Source of the DNA: Bacteroidales bacterium
GTDB lineage: Bacteria; Bacteroidota; Bacteroidia; Bacteroidales; VadinHA17
NCBI GenBank assembly: GCA_025454795.1
Contig: JALONT010000023.1
Coordinates: 1-48,254, forward strand
Direction of reading: 5' to 3'
DNA length: 48,254 nucleotides
The position numbers were made by a program, and so were the translations under genes. Of this stretch, positions 33,451-44,369 are shown piece by piece; positions within the stretch are counted from its first letter, which is position 1, and every line of letters starts with the position of its first letter. Under the pieces are notes generated by a model, which worked only from the letters and a program-made list of their open reading frames with translations, had not been told where the DNA came from and searched no databases.

Positions 33451-36400
33451 TTGGGATCAGGGAAATCATATAAAAATCTTCTGGTATTTTTATATCTTAC
33501 GCTGTTCGCTTCTTTATTTTTTCCTTCTGAAGCAAACGGCCAGATTTCCATTCAGTCTGATACCACCCGCAAATCTGTGCTCAGATTAAGGGATGTATCC
33601 GGAATACCCTGGGAACCAAAACAGAAAGCCCCGCTTTTTCTCGATAATCCTTCGAATATCAAATCATCTGTAATCTACGATCCCGATAAGAACGAATATA
33701 TCGTGTACCAGAAGGTAGGGTCATTCGATTACCGTACTCCCGTTCACATGAGTCCTGAGGAGTTCAGAAAATATGAGTATGCAAGGGCTATGCGAGACTA
33801 TTGGCAGTCAAGGATCTCAGGTGAGGAGGCAGGTTTCAGATCGACGCTTATCCCTCAGATCGAAATAGGAGGTGCTGCATTCGACAAAATCTTCGGGAGC
33901 AATACAATAAACATAATTCCCCAGGGTTCAGCTGAGCTGATCTTCGGGATAAATATCTCACGGACACAGAACCCGACACTATCCGAAAAGCTCAGGACAA
34001 TACCTACTTTCGATTTCAAGGAAAAGATCCAGATGAATGTTACCGGGACGATTGGCGATAAAATGCAACTGGGAGTCAATTACAATACCGATGCGATGTT
34101 TGAGTTTGAGAACAGAACAAAGTTGCAGTATGCCGGGAAGGAAGATGAGATAATTAAAAAAGTAGAAGCCGGAGATGTTACTCTGCCTCTTACAGGAACT
34201 CTTATTACCGGGAGTTACAGTCTTTTTGGTCTGAAAACAGAGATGCAGTTCGGTAAGCTCACGATGACAACAGTCCTTTCGCAACAGAAAGGCGAATCAT
34301 CGGTTATTCAGGTGGAGGGGGGTGCGCAACAGACAGAATTTGAGATCTTTGCTGATGAATATGAAGCTAACAGGCACTTCTTCCTGTCCCAGTATTTCAG
34401 GGATATTTTTGATAATGCGCTGAAGAGTATGCCAATAATAACCTCAGGTGTTAACATTGAAAGGATCGAGGTATGGGTAACCAACAAAACAAGTCGTTTC
34501 GAAGAGGCAAGCAACAGGAACATCGTGGCATTCATGGATCTGGCAGAAAACAGGAATCATATTTTCAATAATATACCTGCCTTTCAGGAAACAGCGGGAG
34601 CCCCGTTGTATCCTGATAACGGAGCAAACAACCTTTATGAACAGCTGAATAGTACTTACTCGGCTGTAAGGGATGTAGACCAGGTTACAAATGCCCTTGA
34701 GCCGTTATACCCCGGATTTCAGATAGGGCGTGATTTTGAGAAAATTGAAAATGCCCGCAAGCTTAATGAGAGAGAATTCACGGTAAATAAGCAGCTGGGC
34801 TATATCTCCCTGAACAGTGCATTGAATACTGATGAGGTACTGGCTGTCGCTTTTGAATATACTCTTAACGGTCAGGTTTATAAGGTAGGGGAATTTTCCA
34901 CCGATGGTATTACTGCACCACAAACACTTTATCTTAAACTGCTTAAAGGGACCACTCTTACTTCCAGGCTGCCAACCTGGGCCCTGATGATGAAGAACAT
35001 CTATTCACTTGGCTCCGGAAAACTTGAAAAAGCTGATTTCACGCTGCATGTTCTTTACCAGGATGATAAAACAGGGAATTCAATTAACTATCTGCCTGAG
35101 GGTAAACTTCAGGATCAGATACTCCTGCAGGTCATGGGTCTTGATAATCTCAATTCACAGCTCGACCGGGAACCGGATGGTTCCTTTGATTTCATTGATG
35201 GTGTAACCGTACTCGTTGACAGGGGAAAGATAGTCTTCCCCGTCATCGAACCTTTTGGAAGCCATTTGAAAAAAATGATCAATGATCCTGTCGTTGCTTC
35301 AAAATATATTTTCCAGGAACTCTATGATTCTACACAGACAGTAGCACGGCAGATGGCTGAGAAAAATAAATTCAAGATGGAGGGCACATACTCCTCTGAA
35401 TCCGGATCAGAGATACGGCTGAATGCAACAAATATTCCCCAGGGATCCGTTACTGTGACTGCGGGAGGTGTACCCCTCTCTGAAAACACAGATTATACTG
35501 TCGATTATTATATGGGTACTGTGACAATAATAAATGCTGCCCTTATTGAATCGCAGACTCCTATCCAGGTATCTCTTGAAAGTAACCAGTTTTTTGGTTT
35601 TCAGACAAAATCCCTTGTCGGTACACACCTCGATTATAAGATATCCGAAAACTTAGATATCGGCGGTACAATTCTGCATCTTACGGAAAGACCATATACC
35701 CAGAAAGTTAACTTTGGCGAGGAACCGATATCCAATACGATATGGGGATTGAATACATCTTACAGAACAGAGTCACATGCGCTTACAAAGTTTATAGATA
35801 AGATTCCTTTCCTGGAAACTAAAACTCCTTCTTCACTTTCATTCTTTGGTGAATTTGCACACCTGATTCCCGGGCATTCAAAAGCTATTTCAAATGCCGG
35901 CAATTCATATATCGACGACTTTGAGGCCAGCGAAATACCCCTTGATCTTAAATCATTCAATGCGTGGACGATTGCCAGTATTCCTCAGGGTCAGGATCTG
36001 ATATTTCCTGAAGCAAGATTCAACAATAAAATTGTAAGTGGTTTTAACAGGGCCAAAACGGCATGGTATGTAATTGATCCGCTTTTCCTGCGCAACGGAT
36101 CAACCACACCTGAGTACATTAAACAGAATCCCGATGAACAATCGAGCCATTTTGTGAGAGAGATATATGAAAACGAGATATTCCCTTATAAAGAAAGCCC
36201 AAGCGGGATTCCCACAAATATCTCTGTGCTTAACCTGGCATTTTACCCCGATGAAAGAGGTCCGTACAATTTCGATACTGATCCGGGTCTCTATTCTGAG
36301 GGTATAAATTCCGAAGGAAAGCTTAATGATCCAAAATCCAGGTGGGGTGGTATTATGAGGGAAGTTCTTACCAGCGATTTTGAAACGGCTAACATTCAGT

Positions 36401-39400
36401 ATGTCAAGTTCTGGCTGATGGATCCTTTTGTGGAAAACCCTGATCATGATGGAGGAGATATCTTTATAAACCTCGGAAATATTTCGGAAGACATTCTCCG
36501 TGACTCCAGAAAAAGCTTTGAGAACGGATTACCAGGCTCCCCGATTTTGACTAATATAGATACAACTGCCTGGGGCAGGGTACCTACTGTTCAGTCAGTA
36601 GTCAACGCTTTTGATAACGATCCTGAATCGAGACTTTACCAGGATGTTGGACTCGACGGTCTTATGAACAGGGATGAGAAAACTTTTCATGCAGATTACC
36701 TTCAGAAAGCTTCAGTGATTACTACACCTGATGTATATCAGGAAATCGCAAATGACCCTTCAGGTGATGACTTCCATTATTTCAGAGGATCAGATTATGA
36801 TTCTGAACAGCGGGGAATTCTTGAAAGGTATAAGAAATATAATGGACTTGAGGGCAACTCTCCGACATCAGAAATGTCGGATGAACCATATCCGACGACC
36901 GGATCTACGCTGCCTGATATGGAGGATATCAATCGCGACAATACTCTCAGCGAGACTGAAAGCTATTACCAGTACAGGGTAAGCATGCGTCCTGAGGATT
37001 TAAAGGTTGGAACGAATTATGTCGTTGATGAAATTGAATATGAAGCGACTATGGCCAATGGCACCAGGTCAAAAGTAAGATGGTATCAGTTAAAGATACC
37101 AATCACAGATTATAATAAAGTTGTTGGCACTATAAGTGATTTTAAATCCATACGGTTCATGAGGTTGTATATGCGCAATTTCAGAGAACCTGTCATCATA
37201 CGTTTTGCCAAGCTTGACCTTGTGAGGGCTGAATGGAGAAAATACAACATCTCTTTTATGGAGGGCGGAGAGAGAGTCACTGTACCTGAAGCTACTGATG
37301 GGACATTCGAGATAAGTTCGGTAAGCATTGAGGAGAATGCAGGTAAAGAGCCCGTGAATTATGTTCTTCCTCCGGGATTCGACAGGGTTACTGATCCCCA
37401 GAACCCACAGCTGCGTCAGCTAAATGAACAGTCGATGGTTCTCAGGGTACAGAATCTTGAAGATGGGGATGCGAGAGCTGCTTTCAGAAATGTGAATCTC
37501 GATATCAGGCAGTACCGCCAGCTCCGGATGGAGGTCCATGCCGAAGCAATAATAGGGCAGCCTCTGCAGGATAATGAGCTTACAGCCTTTGTCAGGATAG
37601 GGTCTGATTATAAAAGTAATTTTTATGAATACGAAATTCCCCTGAAACTTACTTCACCTGCGCATTATGATGGCAAATCTGATGGTGACAGGGCAATGGT
37701 ATGGCCAGAGGAAAACAGTTTTCAGATCGATCTGTCAATCCTTCAGGAAGCCAAGCAGGAGAGAAACAGGCAGATGCAGCTGCCCGGATCATCGCTGAGT
37801 GTATCAGATGTATTTGTTTATGTAAATGAAGGACACCGGATATCCATTTCCGGGAACCCGAACATGAGCAATGTGAAAGTCATAATGGTAGGTGTGAGGA
37901 ATCCTATCAAGACCAGGAATCCCGGAACTGACGATGGAACACCCAAATGGGGAGAAGTATGGGTTAATGAATTACGCCTCAGCGATTTCATTGAGGATGG
38001 GGGATGGGCTGCAAACGCACATATGCAGGCACGTCTGGCCGATCTGGGTACCATCGATATGGTAGGGCAGACAAGTACTCCGGGATGGGGAAGCATTGAC
38101 AAAAAGGTGAATGAGAGAAGCAAGGAACAGATTGTGAAGTATGACCTTTCATCAACTGTGGAGTTTGGAAAATTCTTCCCTGAAAAAATTGGAGTGAGAC
38201 TTCCTGTTTATGTGGGTTTCTCTGAGACAAGGATTAAACCTCAGTATAATCCCCTCGATCCGGACATTCCTCTTAATGATGCCATTAACAATGCCAGTGA
38301 CCAGGCTGTAAAGGATTCTATTAAAGCTATTGCAGAAGATTTTGCAAGGAGGAAAACAATTACCGTGAGCAACGCCGGAATTACAAAAAGAGGAGAAAAA
38401 CCTCGTGCCTGGGATGTTGCAAACCTTAGCGTGAATTATACGTATAATGAAATCTACCGGAGCAATACAAAAACAGAAACAGATCTTGAAAAAAACTATA
38501 AGGGAGGGTTCAGTTACGACTATGAAGCTCAGCCGGCCAATGTAATGCCTTTTAAAAATGTAAAATTCCTTGATGCCCCTGTTTTCAGGATAATCAAAGA
38601 TTTTAATTTTAATGTTTTTCCTAGAAGCCTTGCCTTCAGAACCGACCTGAGCCGATATTATAATGAAGTGAAAACCAGAAATATAAATAACCCGTATCTC
38701 CGTATAACTCCAACATTCAGGAAAGATTTTGAATGGAGCAGAATATACGATTTTAAGTATGATATTACACGTCAGCTGAAAGTAGATTTTACAGCAACTA
38801 ACCTTGCCCGTATTGATGAACCTGAAGGGGGAGTAGATAAGAAAAGATACAGTAATGAATATGACTTCTGGCGTGATTCTGTTATGACCAATATCAGAAA
38901 TTTCGGCAGGACCACCACCTATAACCATTTTATAAATGTGACTTATTCAATTCCTATTAATAAGCTTCCGTTGCTTTCATGGGCAAACGCCAATGCCCGC
39001 TTCGGATCTGATTATACCTGGCTGGCAGGACCCTTATTCCCCGACAGTCTCAACATTAACGTAGGGAATTCAATAAAAAACCATAATGAGCTCACATTCA
39101 CTCTAATGGCAAACCTCTCAACTCTTTACTCAAAGTCAAAATTTCTGAAGGGAATTGAAGCCAATACCCGTCCGGATGCAGCACAACGCATGAAGAAGCA
39201 GTATAAAACCATAACATATACCAGGGAAAATGTAACCTTCAGGACAAATGCCGTTCGGGGGATTATCCATAATCTCAGGACAAAGGATGTAAAAGTCAGG
39301 GTGCTTAAGCCATTAGGCGGGGAGATTAAGGGGAAGATAGATATAGTAAATGAAAACAGGGTGAATTTCACTGCTGCTGAACAGGTTGATAGTGCTCAGG

Positions 39401-40875
39401 TAGTCGTTGAAGGACGGGTGCAGGTAAAAAGAAGTCCCCTGATAGTTACGGGTGAGTATCTTATAAGGGCTTTGCTGGGGGTACGATCCGCCAGCCTGAC
39501 ATTTACGTCGTCACAGGGACAGTTTCTGCCGGGGTATATGCCAGGTACAAAATATCTGGGGATGTCTGATTACAATAATGTAATGGCCCCGGGATGGCCT
39601 TTCATCCTTGGATATAAAGATGACAGTTTCTTTGATAATGCGGTTTCAAATGGATGGCTATCAACGGATTCTCTTCTAAATACCCCGGCAACAAGCAACG
39701 ATAAATTCGACATATCAGCCAGGAGTATGATCGAACCTTTCCCCGGCATGAGAATAGATGTCAACGCTGACAGAAGATTCCTTGAGGGTGTAAGTTCTTA
39801 TTATGTAGCCAACCGCTTTGGAGAATTCCCCGACAGTACCCGTAACAGGATAGTCAACGGAAACTTCTCAATATCTATTATTTCCTGGGGAACTGCATTT
39901 GAAAAAATCTCAAAGGAAAATGAATATGTATCTGCCACCTTTGAAGCTTTCAAGAAAAATCTTGTGATCATTTCCGAACGCCGGGCAATGGAACGGGCAA
40001 AAATAGACCAGGGTTATGACCCTGATACCGATCCGGTTACGGGAGATCCGGTTGAGGGTCCATTTAAAAGCGGGTATGGAATGACTTCAAGAGAGGTTCT
40101 GATCCCGGCATTTATTGCCGCATATACAAAATCAAGTCCGGAGAAGGTTACCCTTGAGACATTCCCTTCGGCACTAAAGATGATGCCAAACTGGAGAATT
40201 TCATTTGACGGTCTCTCAAAATTTGAATTTGTTCAGAAGGCATTCAGGTCGGTGAACATTTCGCATCAGTACAGGAGCACTTACCAGATAGGAGGCTATA
40301 CAACAAACCTGAACTACTTCACTGATGGGGGCGGTATAAACGGCATCAGAGATCTGCAGAATAATTATATCCAGGAGTATGAAATAAATGTCGTTACCAT
40401 CAATGAACAATTCAGTCCGCTGATAAATATTGACCTGAACTGGAAAAACAGCCTTACAACCCGGTTTGAATGGAAAAAATCCCGTACCGTTTCCCTGAAT
40501 CTTACCAGCAACCAGATTGCAGATGCGCGGGTCAATGAGCTAATAATTGGAGCCGGGTATAGATTTGATGATGTACAGATTGTCCTGAATACCGGAGGTG
40601 GACAAAAGGCATTCAAGAGCGATCTGAATCTTCGGTTCGACTTGTCTATACGGGATAACAAAACGCTGGCCAGAAAACTTGTTGAAGATGTAAACCAGCC
40701 TGTTGTGGGTCAGAAGGTATTTACTACCGGGATAAGCGCCGATTATGTCCTGAGTGACAGGTTTAATCTACAGATCTTTGCAGATCATACAATGAACAAT
40801 CCTTTTGTGGCGAATACATTCCCCACTTCAAATACCAATTTCGGATTTAGCCTTAAGTTTACACTTGTCCAGTAA
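33451..40875 (+). CDS. sprA: Cell-surface protein SprA, type IX secretion translocon
   Basis: Giant outer-membrane translocon of the T9SS, 2474 residues, close to the family's usual ~2400. TTG at 33451 is the only start that retains the signal peptide (NLLVFLYLTLFASLFFPSEA). The protein has the repeated extracellular and barrel blocks of SprA/Sov, ending in a barrel strand (FGFSLKFTLVQ). In this phylum SprA carries folded or gliding-related proteins across the outer membrane with PorV/plug partners, none of which is in the window. It lies between ruvA and gcvH, as in other members of the phylum. Large antisense frames (for example 38152-38928) are shadows. Confidence 0.95.
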   Translation: MGSGKSYKNLLVFLYLTLFASLFFPSEANGQISIQSDTTRKSVLRLRDVSGIPWEPKQKAPLFLDNPSNIKSSVIYDPDKNEYIVYQKVGSFDYRTPVHMSPEEFRKYEYARAMRDYWQSRISGEEAGFRSTLIPQIEIGGAAFDKIFGSNTINIIPQGSAELIFGINISRTQNPTLSEKLRTIPTFDFKEKIQMNVTGTIGDKMQLGVNYNTDAMFEFENRTKLQYAGKEDEIIKKVEAGDVTLPLTGTLITGSYSLFGLKTEMQFGKLTMTTVLSQQKGESSVIQVEGGAQQTEFEIFADEYEANRHFFLSQYFRDIFDNALKSMPIITSGVNIERIEVWVTNKTSRFEEASNRNIVAFMDLAENRNHIFNNIPAFQETAGAPLYPDNGANNLYEQLNSTYSAVRDVDQVTNALEPLYPGFQIGRDFEKIENARKLNEREFTVNKQLGYISLNSALNTDEVLAVAFEYTLNGQVYKVGEFSTDGITAPQTLYLKLLKGTTLTSRLPTWALMMKNIYSLGSGKLEKADFTLHVLYQDDKTGNSINYLPEGKLQDQILLQVMGLDNLNSQLDREPDGSFDFIDGVTVLVDRGKIVFPVIEPFGSHLKKMINDPVVASKYIFQELYDSTQTVARQMAEKNKFKMEGTYSSESGSEIRLNATNIPQGSVTVTAGGVPLSENTDYTVDYYMGTVTIINAALIESQTPIQVSLESNQFFGFQTKSLVGTHLDYKISENLDIGGTILHLTERPYTQKVNFGEEPISNTIWGLNTSYRTESHALTKFIDKIPFLETKTPSSLSFFGEFAHLIPGHSKAISNAGNSYIDDFEASEIPLDLKSFNAWTIASIPQGQDLIFPEARFNNKIVSGFNRAKTAWYVIDPLFLRNGSTTPEYIKQNPDEQSSHFVREIYENEIFPYKESPSGIPTNISVLNLAFYPDERGPYNFDTDPGLYSEGINSEGKLNDPKSRWGGIMREVLTSDFETANIQYVKFWLMDPFVENPDHDGGDIFINLGNISEDILRDSRKSFENGLPGSPILTNIDTTAWGRVPTVQSVVNAFDNDPESRLYQDVGLDGLMNRDEKTFHADYLQKASVITTPDVYQEIANDPSGDDFHYFRGSDYDSEQRGILERYKKYNGLEGNSPTSEMSDEPYPTTGSTLPDMEDINRDNTLSETESYYQYRVSMRPEDLKVGTNYVVDEIEYEATMANGTRSKVRWYQLKIPITDYNKVVGTISDFKSIRFMRLYMRNFREPVIIRFAKLDLVRAEWRKYNISFMEGGERVTVPEATDGTFEISSVSIEENAGKEPVNYVLPPGFDRVTDPQNPQLRQLNEQSMVLRVQNLEDGDARAAFRNVNLDIRQYRQLRMEVHAEAIIGQPLQDNELTAFVRIGSDYKSNFYEYEIPLKLTSPAHYDGKSDGDRAMVWPEENSFQIDLSILQEAKQERNRQMQLPGSSLSVSDVFVYVNEGHRISISGNPNMSNVKVIMVGVRNPIKTRNPGTDDGTPKWGEVWVNELRLSDFIEDGGWAANAHMQARLADLGTIDMVGQTSTPGWGSIDKKVNERSKEQIVKYDLSSTVEFGKFFPEKIGVRLPVYVGFSETRIKPQYNPLDPDIPLNDAINNASDQAVKDSIKAIAEDFARRKTITVSNAGITKRGEKPRAWDVANLSVNYTYNEIYRSNTKTETDLEKNYKGGFSYDYEAQPANVMPFKNVKFLDAPVFRIIKDFNFNVFPRSLAFRTDLSRYYNEVKTRNINNPYLRITPTFRKDFEWSRIYDFKYDITRQLKVDFTATNLARIDEPEGGVDKKRYSNEYDFWRDSVMTNIRNFGRTTTYNHFINVTYSIPINKLPLLSWANANARFGSDYTWLAGPLFPDSLNINVGNSIKNHNELTFTLMANLSTLYSKSKFLKGIEANTRPDAAQRMKKQYKTITYTRENVTFRTNAVRGIIHNLRTKDVKVRVLKPLGGEIKGKIDIVNENRVNFTAAEQVDSAQVVVEGRVQVKRSPLIVTGEYLIRALLGVRSASLTFTSSQGQFLPGYMPGTKYLGMSDYNNVMAPGWPFILGYKDDSFFDNAVSNGWLSTDSLLNTPATSNDKFDISARSMIEPFPGMRIDVNADRRFLEGVSSYYVANRFGEFPDSTRNRIVNGNFSISIISWGTAFEKISKENEYVSATFEAFKKNLVIISERRAMERAKIDQGYDPDTDPVTGDPVEGPFKSGYGMTSREVLIPAFIAAYTKSSPEKVTLETFPSALKMMPNWRISFDGLSKFEFVQKAFRSVNISHQYRSTYQIGGYTTNLNYFTDGGGINGIRDLQNNYIQEYEINVVTINEQFSPLINIDLNWKNSLTTRFEWKKSRTVSLNLTSNQIADARVNELIIGAGYRFDDVQIVLNTGGGQKAFKSDLNLRFDLSIRDNKTLARKLVEDVNQPVVGQKVFTTGISADYVLSDRFNLQIFADHTMNNPFVANTFPTSNTNFGFSLKFTLVQ

Positions 40876-40932
40876 ACTCCTCTTATTGTTTCAAAAACTA
40901 TCAGTGGTTACAACTAATCAACAAAAAATCTT

Positions 40933-40940
40933 TATTTTTG
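40933..40940 (+). promoter_or_regulatory. Possible -7 element of gcvH
   Basis: TATTTTTG fits TAnnTTTG and lies 44 bases before the gcvH ATG. No TTTG at the expected distance, so the call is weak. Confidence 0.4.
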
Positions 40941-40984
40941 ATAAATAATTATTCTGCCAGACTAGAAATAAATACTATAGTGAT

Positions 40985-41359
40985 ATGAATGTACCGGGAG
41001 ATCTGCTTTACACAAAAGACCATGAATGGTTACGTATTGAAGGTGAAAAAGGTTATGTCGGAGTAACTGACTTTGCACAGGGTGAACTCGGAGATATTGT
41101 TTTCATCGAGATTGAAACAATGGGAGAGACCCTGAAAAAAGAAGAAGTATTCGGAACCATTGAAGCTGTAAAGACCGTTTCAGACATGTTTATGCCTGTC
41201 AGCGGCGAGATTCTGGAAGTGAATCCAGCTCTTGAAGAATCACCGGATGTGGTTAATAAAGATCCCTATGGTAAAGGATGGATGATCAGAATAAAAATAA
41301 ATGATCCGGCTGAAGCTGAAGGACTTCTTTCACCGGATCAGTATAAAGCGTTGTTATAG
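40985..41359 (+). CDS. gcvH: Glycine cleavage system H protein
   Basis: Lipoyl carrier of the glycine cleavage complex, 124 residues. Lipoyl-lysine Lys63 lies in [13 protein letters not shown], and the N-terminal DHEWLR and C-terminal [10 protein letters not shown] are typical. It shuttles the methylamine group between the P, T and L proteins; those genes are not in the window. The stop codon overlaps the infB stop on the opposite strand. Confidence 0.96.
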   Translation: MNVPGDLLYTKDHEWLRIEGEKGYVGVTDFAQGELGDIVFIEIETMGETLKKEEVFGTIEAVKTVSDMFMPVSGEILEVNPALEESPDVVNKDPYGKGWMIRIKINDPAEAEGLLSPDQYKALL

Positions 41360-44314
41360 TGTTTTTTTGACCTCGACTTCCTGGTAGCCTTCCACAACGT
41401 CACCAACCTTTATATCATTGAAGCTCTGGATGTTCAGTCCACATTCATAACCACCAACCACTTCTCTCACATCATCTTTGAAGCGTTTAAGCGAGCCTAG
41501 TTCTCCGGTATAGATTACAATACCGTCACGAATGACGCGTATCCTGGTATTTCGTGTGATCTTTCCTTCCTTGACATAACATCCGGCAACAGTTCCCACC
41601 TTGGTGACCTTGAATACATCCCTGATCTCGAGAGTTGCTACTATCTCCTCCTTAACTTCAGGAGAAAGCATTCCTTCCATAGCCGATCTGATCTCCTCGA
41701 TAGCATTATAAATAATAGAATAGAGGCGGATATCGATCTCCTCCTTCTCGGCAAGCTTGCGTGCGTTGAACGAAGGGCGTACCTGGAATCCAACAATAAT
41801 CGCGTTGGATGCTGCTGCAAGCAGGATATCCGATTCGGAAATTTGCCCCACAGCCTTATGAATGATATTAAGCTGAATCTCAGGTGTTGAGAGTTTGATG
41901 AGAGAGTCGCTGAGAGCTTCAACGGAACCATCAACATCACCTTTTACAATAATATTCAACTCCTGGAAGTTACCGATTGCGATTCTTCGTCCGATCTCGT
42001 CAAGTGTAATATGTTTCTGTGTACGTAGCCCTTGTTCTCTTTGTAACTGTGCTCTTTTGGTAGCGATATCCTTTGCCTCCTTGTCGCTGTACATGATATT
42101 GAATTTATCTCCTGCCTGCGGTGCTCCATTCAGTCCAAGAATCAATGCAGGTGTGGCCGGGCCCACTTCTTCAATTTTGTGGCCTCTTTCATTGTACATG
42201 GCTTTAATATGTCCGAAACTGGCCCCGGCAAGCATTATTTCACCTACTCTGAGTGTTCCGGCTTTTACCAGGACTGTTGTAGTAAATCCTCTTCCCTTAT
42301 CAAGAGAGGATTCGACAATTGTTCCGATTGCTGGTTTATCAGGATTGGCTTTCAGGTCGAGCATTTCAGCTTCAAGAAGTACTTTCTCGAGAAGAAGCTC
42401 AATATTAAGCCCTGTTTTAGCTGATATCTCCTGAGATTGATATTTTCCACCCCAGTCTTCGACAAGGTAATTCATATTGGCAAGTGTTTCTTTTATCTTG
42501 TCGGGATTAGAGGTAGGCTTGTCTATCTTATTGATGGCAAACACTATAGGTACTCCTGCCGCTGAAGCATGATTGATAGCTTCAGTGGTTTGTGGCATCA
42601 CGCCATCGTCGGCAGCCACAACAATAATTGCAATATCCGTCAATTGTGCTCCGCGGGCACGCATGGCTGTAAACGCTTCATGACCCGGAGTATCGAGGAA
42701 TGTTATCTGACGGCCATCATCAAGCTTTACGGCATATGCACCGATATGCTGGGTTATACCTCCTGCTTCACCGGCAATCACATTAGTCCTTCTGATGTAG
42801 TCGAGCAGCTTTGTTTTTCCATGGTCAACGTGACCCATTACAGTAACTATCGGAGGTCTTGGCTGAAGATCTTCCTCTTTATCCTCCTCCTCTTTAACTG
42901 CTTCCAGCAGCTCGGCGCTTACAAATTCGATTTTGAATCCGAATTCATCAGCAAGGAGCGCCATGGTCTCAGCATCAAGACGCTGGTTGATCGAGACAAA
43001 CAAACCGAGATTCATACAGGTCGATATGATATCTGTTACAGGAATGTTCATCATGATAGCCAGCTCGTTTACTGAAACGAATTCAGTGACCTTCAAAACA
43101 TTCTTGTCCTGTTCGATCTTATCCTCCACCTCACGGTGCTTCTGACTTATTGCATCTCTTTTTTCCCTGCGGTATCTTGATCCTTTCGACTTCCCTTTGG
43201 TTGTCAGTCTTGCAAGGGTTTCCTTGATTTGCTTCTGAACGGCTTCATCATCAACTTCAGCCCTTATCGGCCTTTTCTTTAAAGGTCTCTTAAATCCGGG
43301 CTTATCTTTTTTGTCGACCTGCTGGTCAGTCTTGTTAACTGATACCTGCTCTTTTTCCTTGGTGATCCTCTTTCTCCTTTTCTTTCTCCTGAAGTCATTG
43401 TCGCCGTTCACCTTCACAGGCTGATAGGGTGTTGCTTTCTTTTTCTCCTCAACAGGCAGATCTATCCTGCCTACAACAGTAGGTCCGGATAATTTTTTGA
43501 AATCAGGTCTGAAAAGTTTTGTTTTCTCTTCAAAAGGCTCAATAATGATCTCATTATCAATTAAATCATCAGCAAGTATCTCTTCATCTATCTGTTCAAT
43601 AATATCATCGACAGTATCCTTGACTTTTTTACGGGATTCTTTTTTTAGCTCTTCCTTTAATGACTCTTTTTCTTTAAGCTTCTCTTTGAGTACCTCTTTC
43701 TTCGGAGACTTCGTTTCTTTTGTACCTGTATCGAGATCAATCTTGCCAACTATATGAATATCGATAGCCGCTTTTGCCTTTTTCTCTTCAGCTTCATCAA
43801 CAGTTTCTTTTTCAGGAGCGCCTTTTTTCTTCTCCGTCTCAGGGCTCTTTTTCCCTGGCTTATGTTCCGGTTCTTCTTTCAGAGGAGCCGGTTTCTCTGC
43901 TTTTTGTTTTGTTGTTTTGTCAAGGTCAATTTTGCCGACCAGCTTGACCTCGGATTTTTTAACCTCGGTCTTGATGTCAACGCTGGTTTTCGCACCTGAA
44001 GAATCTTTTATGAGTATTTCTTCGTCTCCTTCACCCTCTTCTGCTTCGCTTTTTTCTGAAAAATCGTTAATTGACACAGTCTCTTTTTTCCTGTGAAGAT
44101 CTTTCAGAATGAGTTTTTCTGATTCTTTTTTCGCACTGAGATCTGTACTGTACTCTTTCACAAGAAAAAGGTATGCCTCGTGCGGTAGTTTTGTGTTTGG
44201 GTTGGGATCAAGATCAAACCCTTTCTTGTGAAGAAACTCCACAATAGTGGATATTCCCACATTGAATTCACGGGCCGCTTTACTTAATCTCGTTGCCTTT
44301 ACGTCCTCTGTCAT
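41354..44314 (-). CDS. infB: Translation initiation factor IF-2
   Basis: GTPase that places fMet-tRNA on the small ribosomal subunit, 986 residues. IF2_N (about 1-60, [20 protein letters not shown]), a long charged linker (about 60-400) with three VGKIDLD-like repeats, a second IF2_N (about 410-470), then the G domain with [14 protein letters not shown] and NKIDK, and C-terminal domains II-IV. Last gene of the rimP-nusA-infB operon. The linker is Lys/Glu-rich and probably disordered, common in Bacteroidota. Confidence 0.97.
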   Translation of the reverse strand: MTEDVKATRLSKAAREFNVGISTIVEFLHKKGFDLDPNPNTKLPHEAYLFLVKEYSTDLSAKKESEKLILKDLHRKKETVSINDFSEKSEAEEGEGDEEILIKDSSGAKTSVDIKTEVKKSEVKLVGKIDLDKTTKQKAEKPAPLKEEPEHKPGKKSPETEKKKGAPEKETVDEAEEKKAKAAIDIHIVGKIDLDTGTKETKSPKKEVLKEKLKEKESLKEELKKESRKKVKDTVDDIIEQIDEEILADDLIDNEIIIEPFEEKTKLFRPDFKKLSGPTVVGRIDLPVEEKKKATPYQPVKVNGDNDFRRKKRRKRITKEKEQVSVNKTDQQVDKKDKPGFKRPLKKRPIRAEVDDEAVQKQIKETLARLTTKGKSKGSRYRREKRDAISQKHREVEDKIEQDKNVLKVTEFVSVNELAIMMNIPVTDIISTCMNLGLFVSINQRLDAETMALLADEFGFKIEFVSAELLEAVKEEEDKEEDLQPRPPIVTVMGHVDHGKTKLLDYIRRTNVIAGEAGGITQHIGAYAVKLDDGRQITFLDTPGHEAFTAMRARGAQLTDIAIIVVAADDGVMPQTTEAINHASAAGVPIVFAINKIDKPTSNPDKIKETLANMNYLVEDWGGKYQSQEISAKTGLNIELLLEKVLLEAEMLDLKANPDKPAIGTIVESSLDKGRGFTTTVLVKAGTLRVGEIMLAGASFGHIKAMYNERGHKIEEVGPATPALILGLNGAPQAGDKFNIMYSDKEAKDIATKRAQLQREQGLRTQKHITLDEIGRRIAIGNFQELNIIVKGDVDGSVEALSDSLIKLSTPEIQLNIIHKAVGQISESDILLAAASNAIIVGFQVRPSFNARKLAEKEEIDIRLYSIIYNAIEEIRSAMEGMLSPEVKEEIVATLEIRDVFKVTKVGTVAGCYVKEGKITRNTRIRVIRDGIVIYTGELGSLKRFKDDVREVVGGYECGLNIQSFNDIKVGDVVEGYQEVEVKKTL

Positions 44315-44369
44315 AAATATTCCCTGACTTTATAATAACCTCCAGAACAATTCTATATTAATTATACTT

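Noticed and set aside
38152-38928. Antisense frame of 258 residues within sprA
   Set aside because: Fully covered by the strongly supported sprA gene; composition is that of a complementary shadow.
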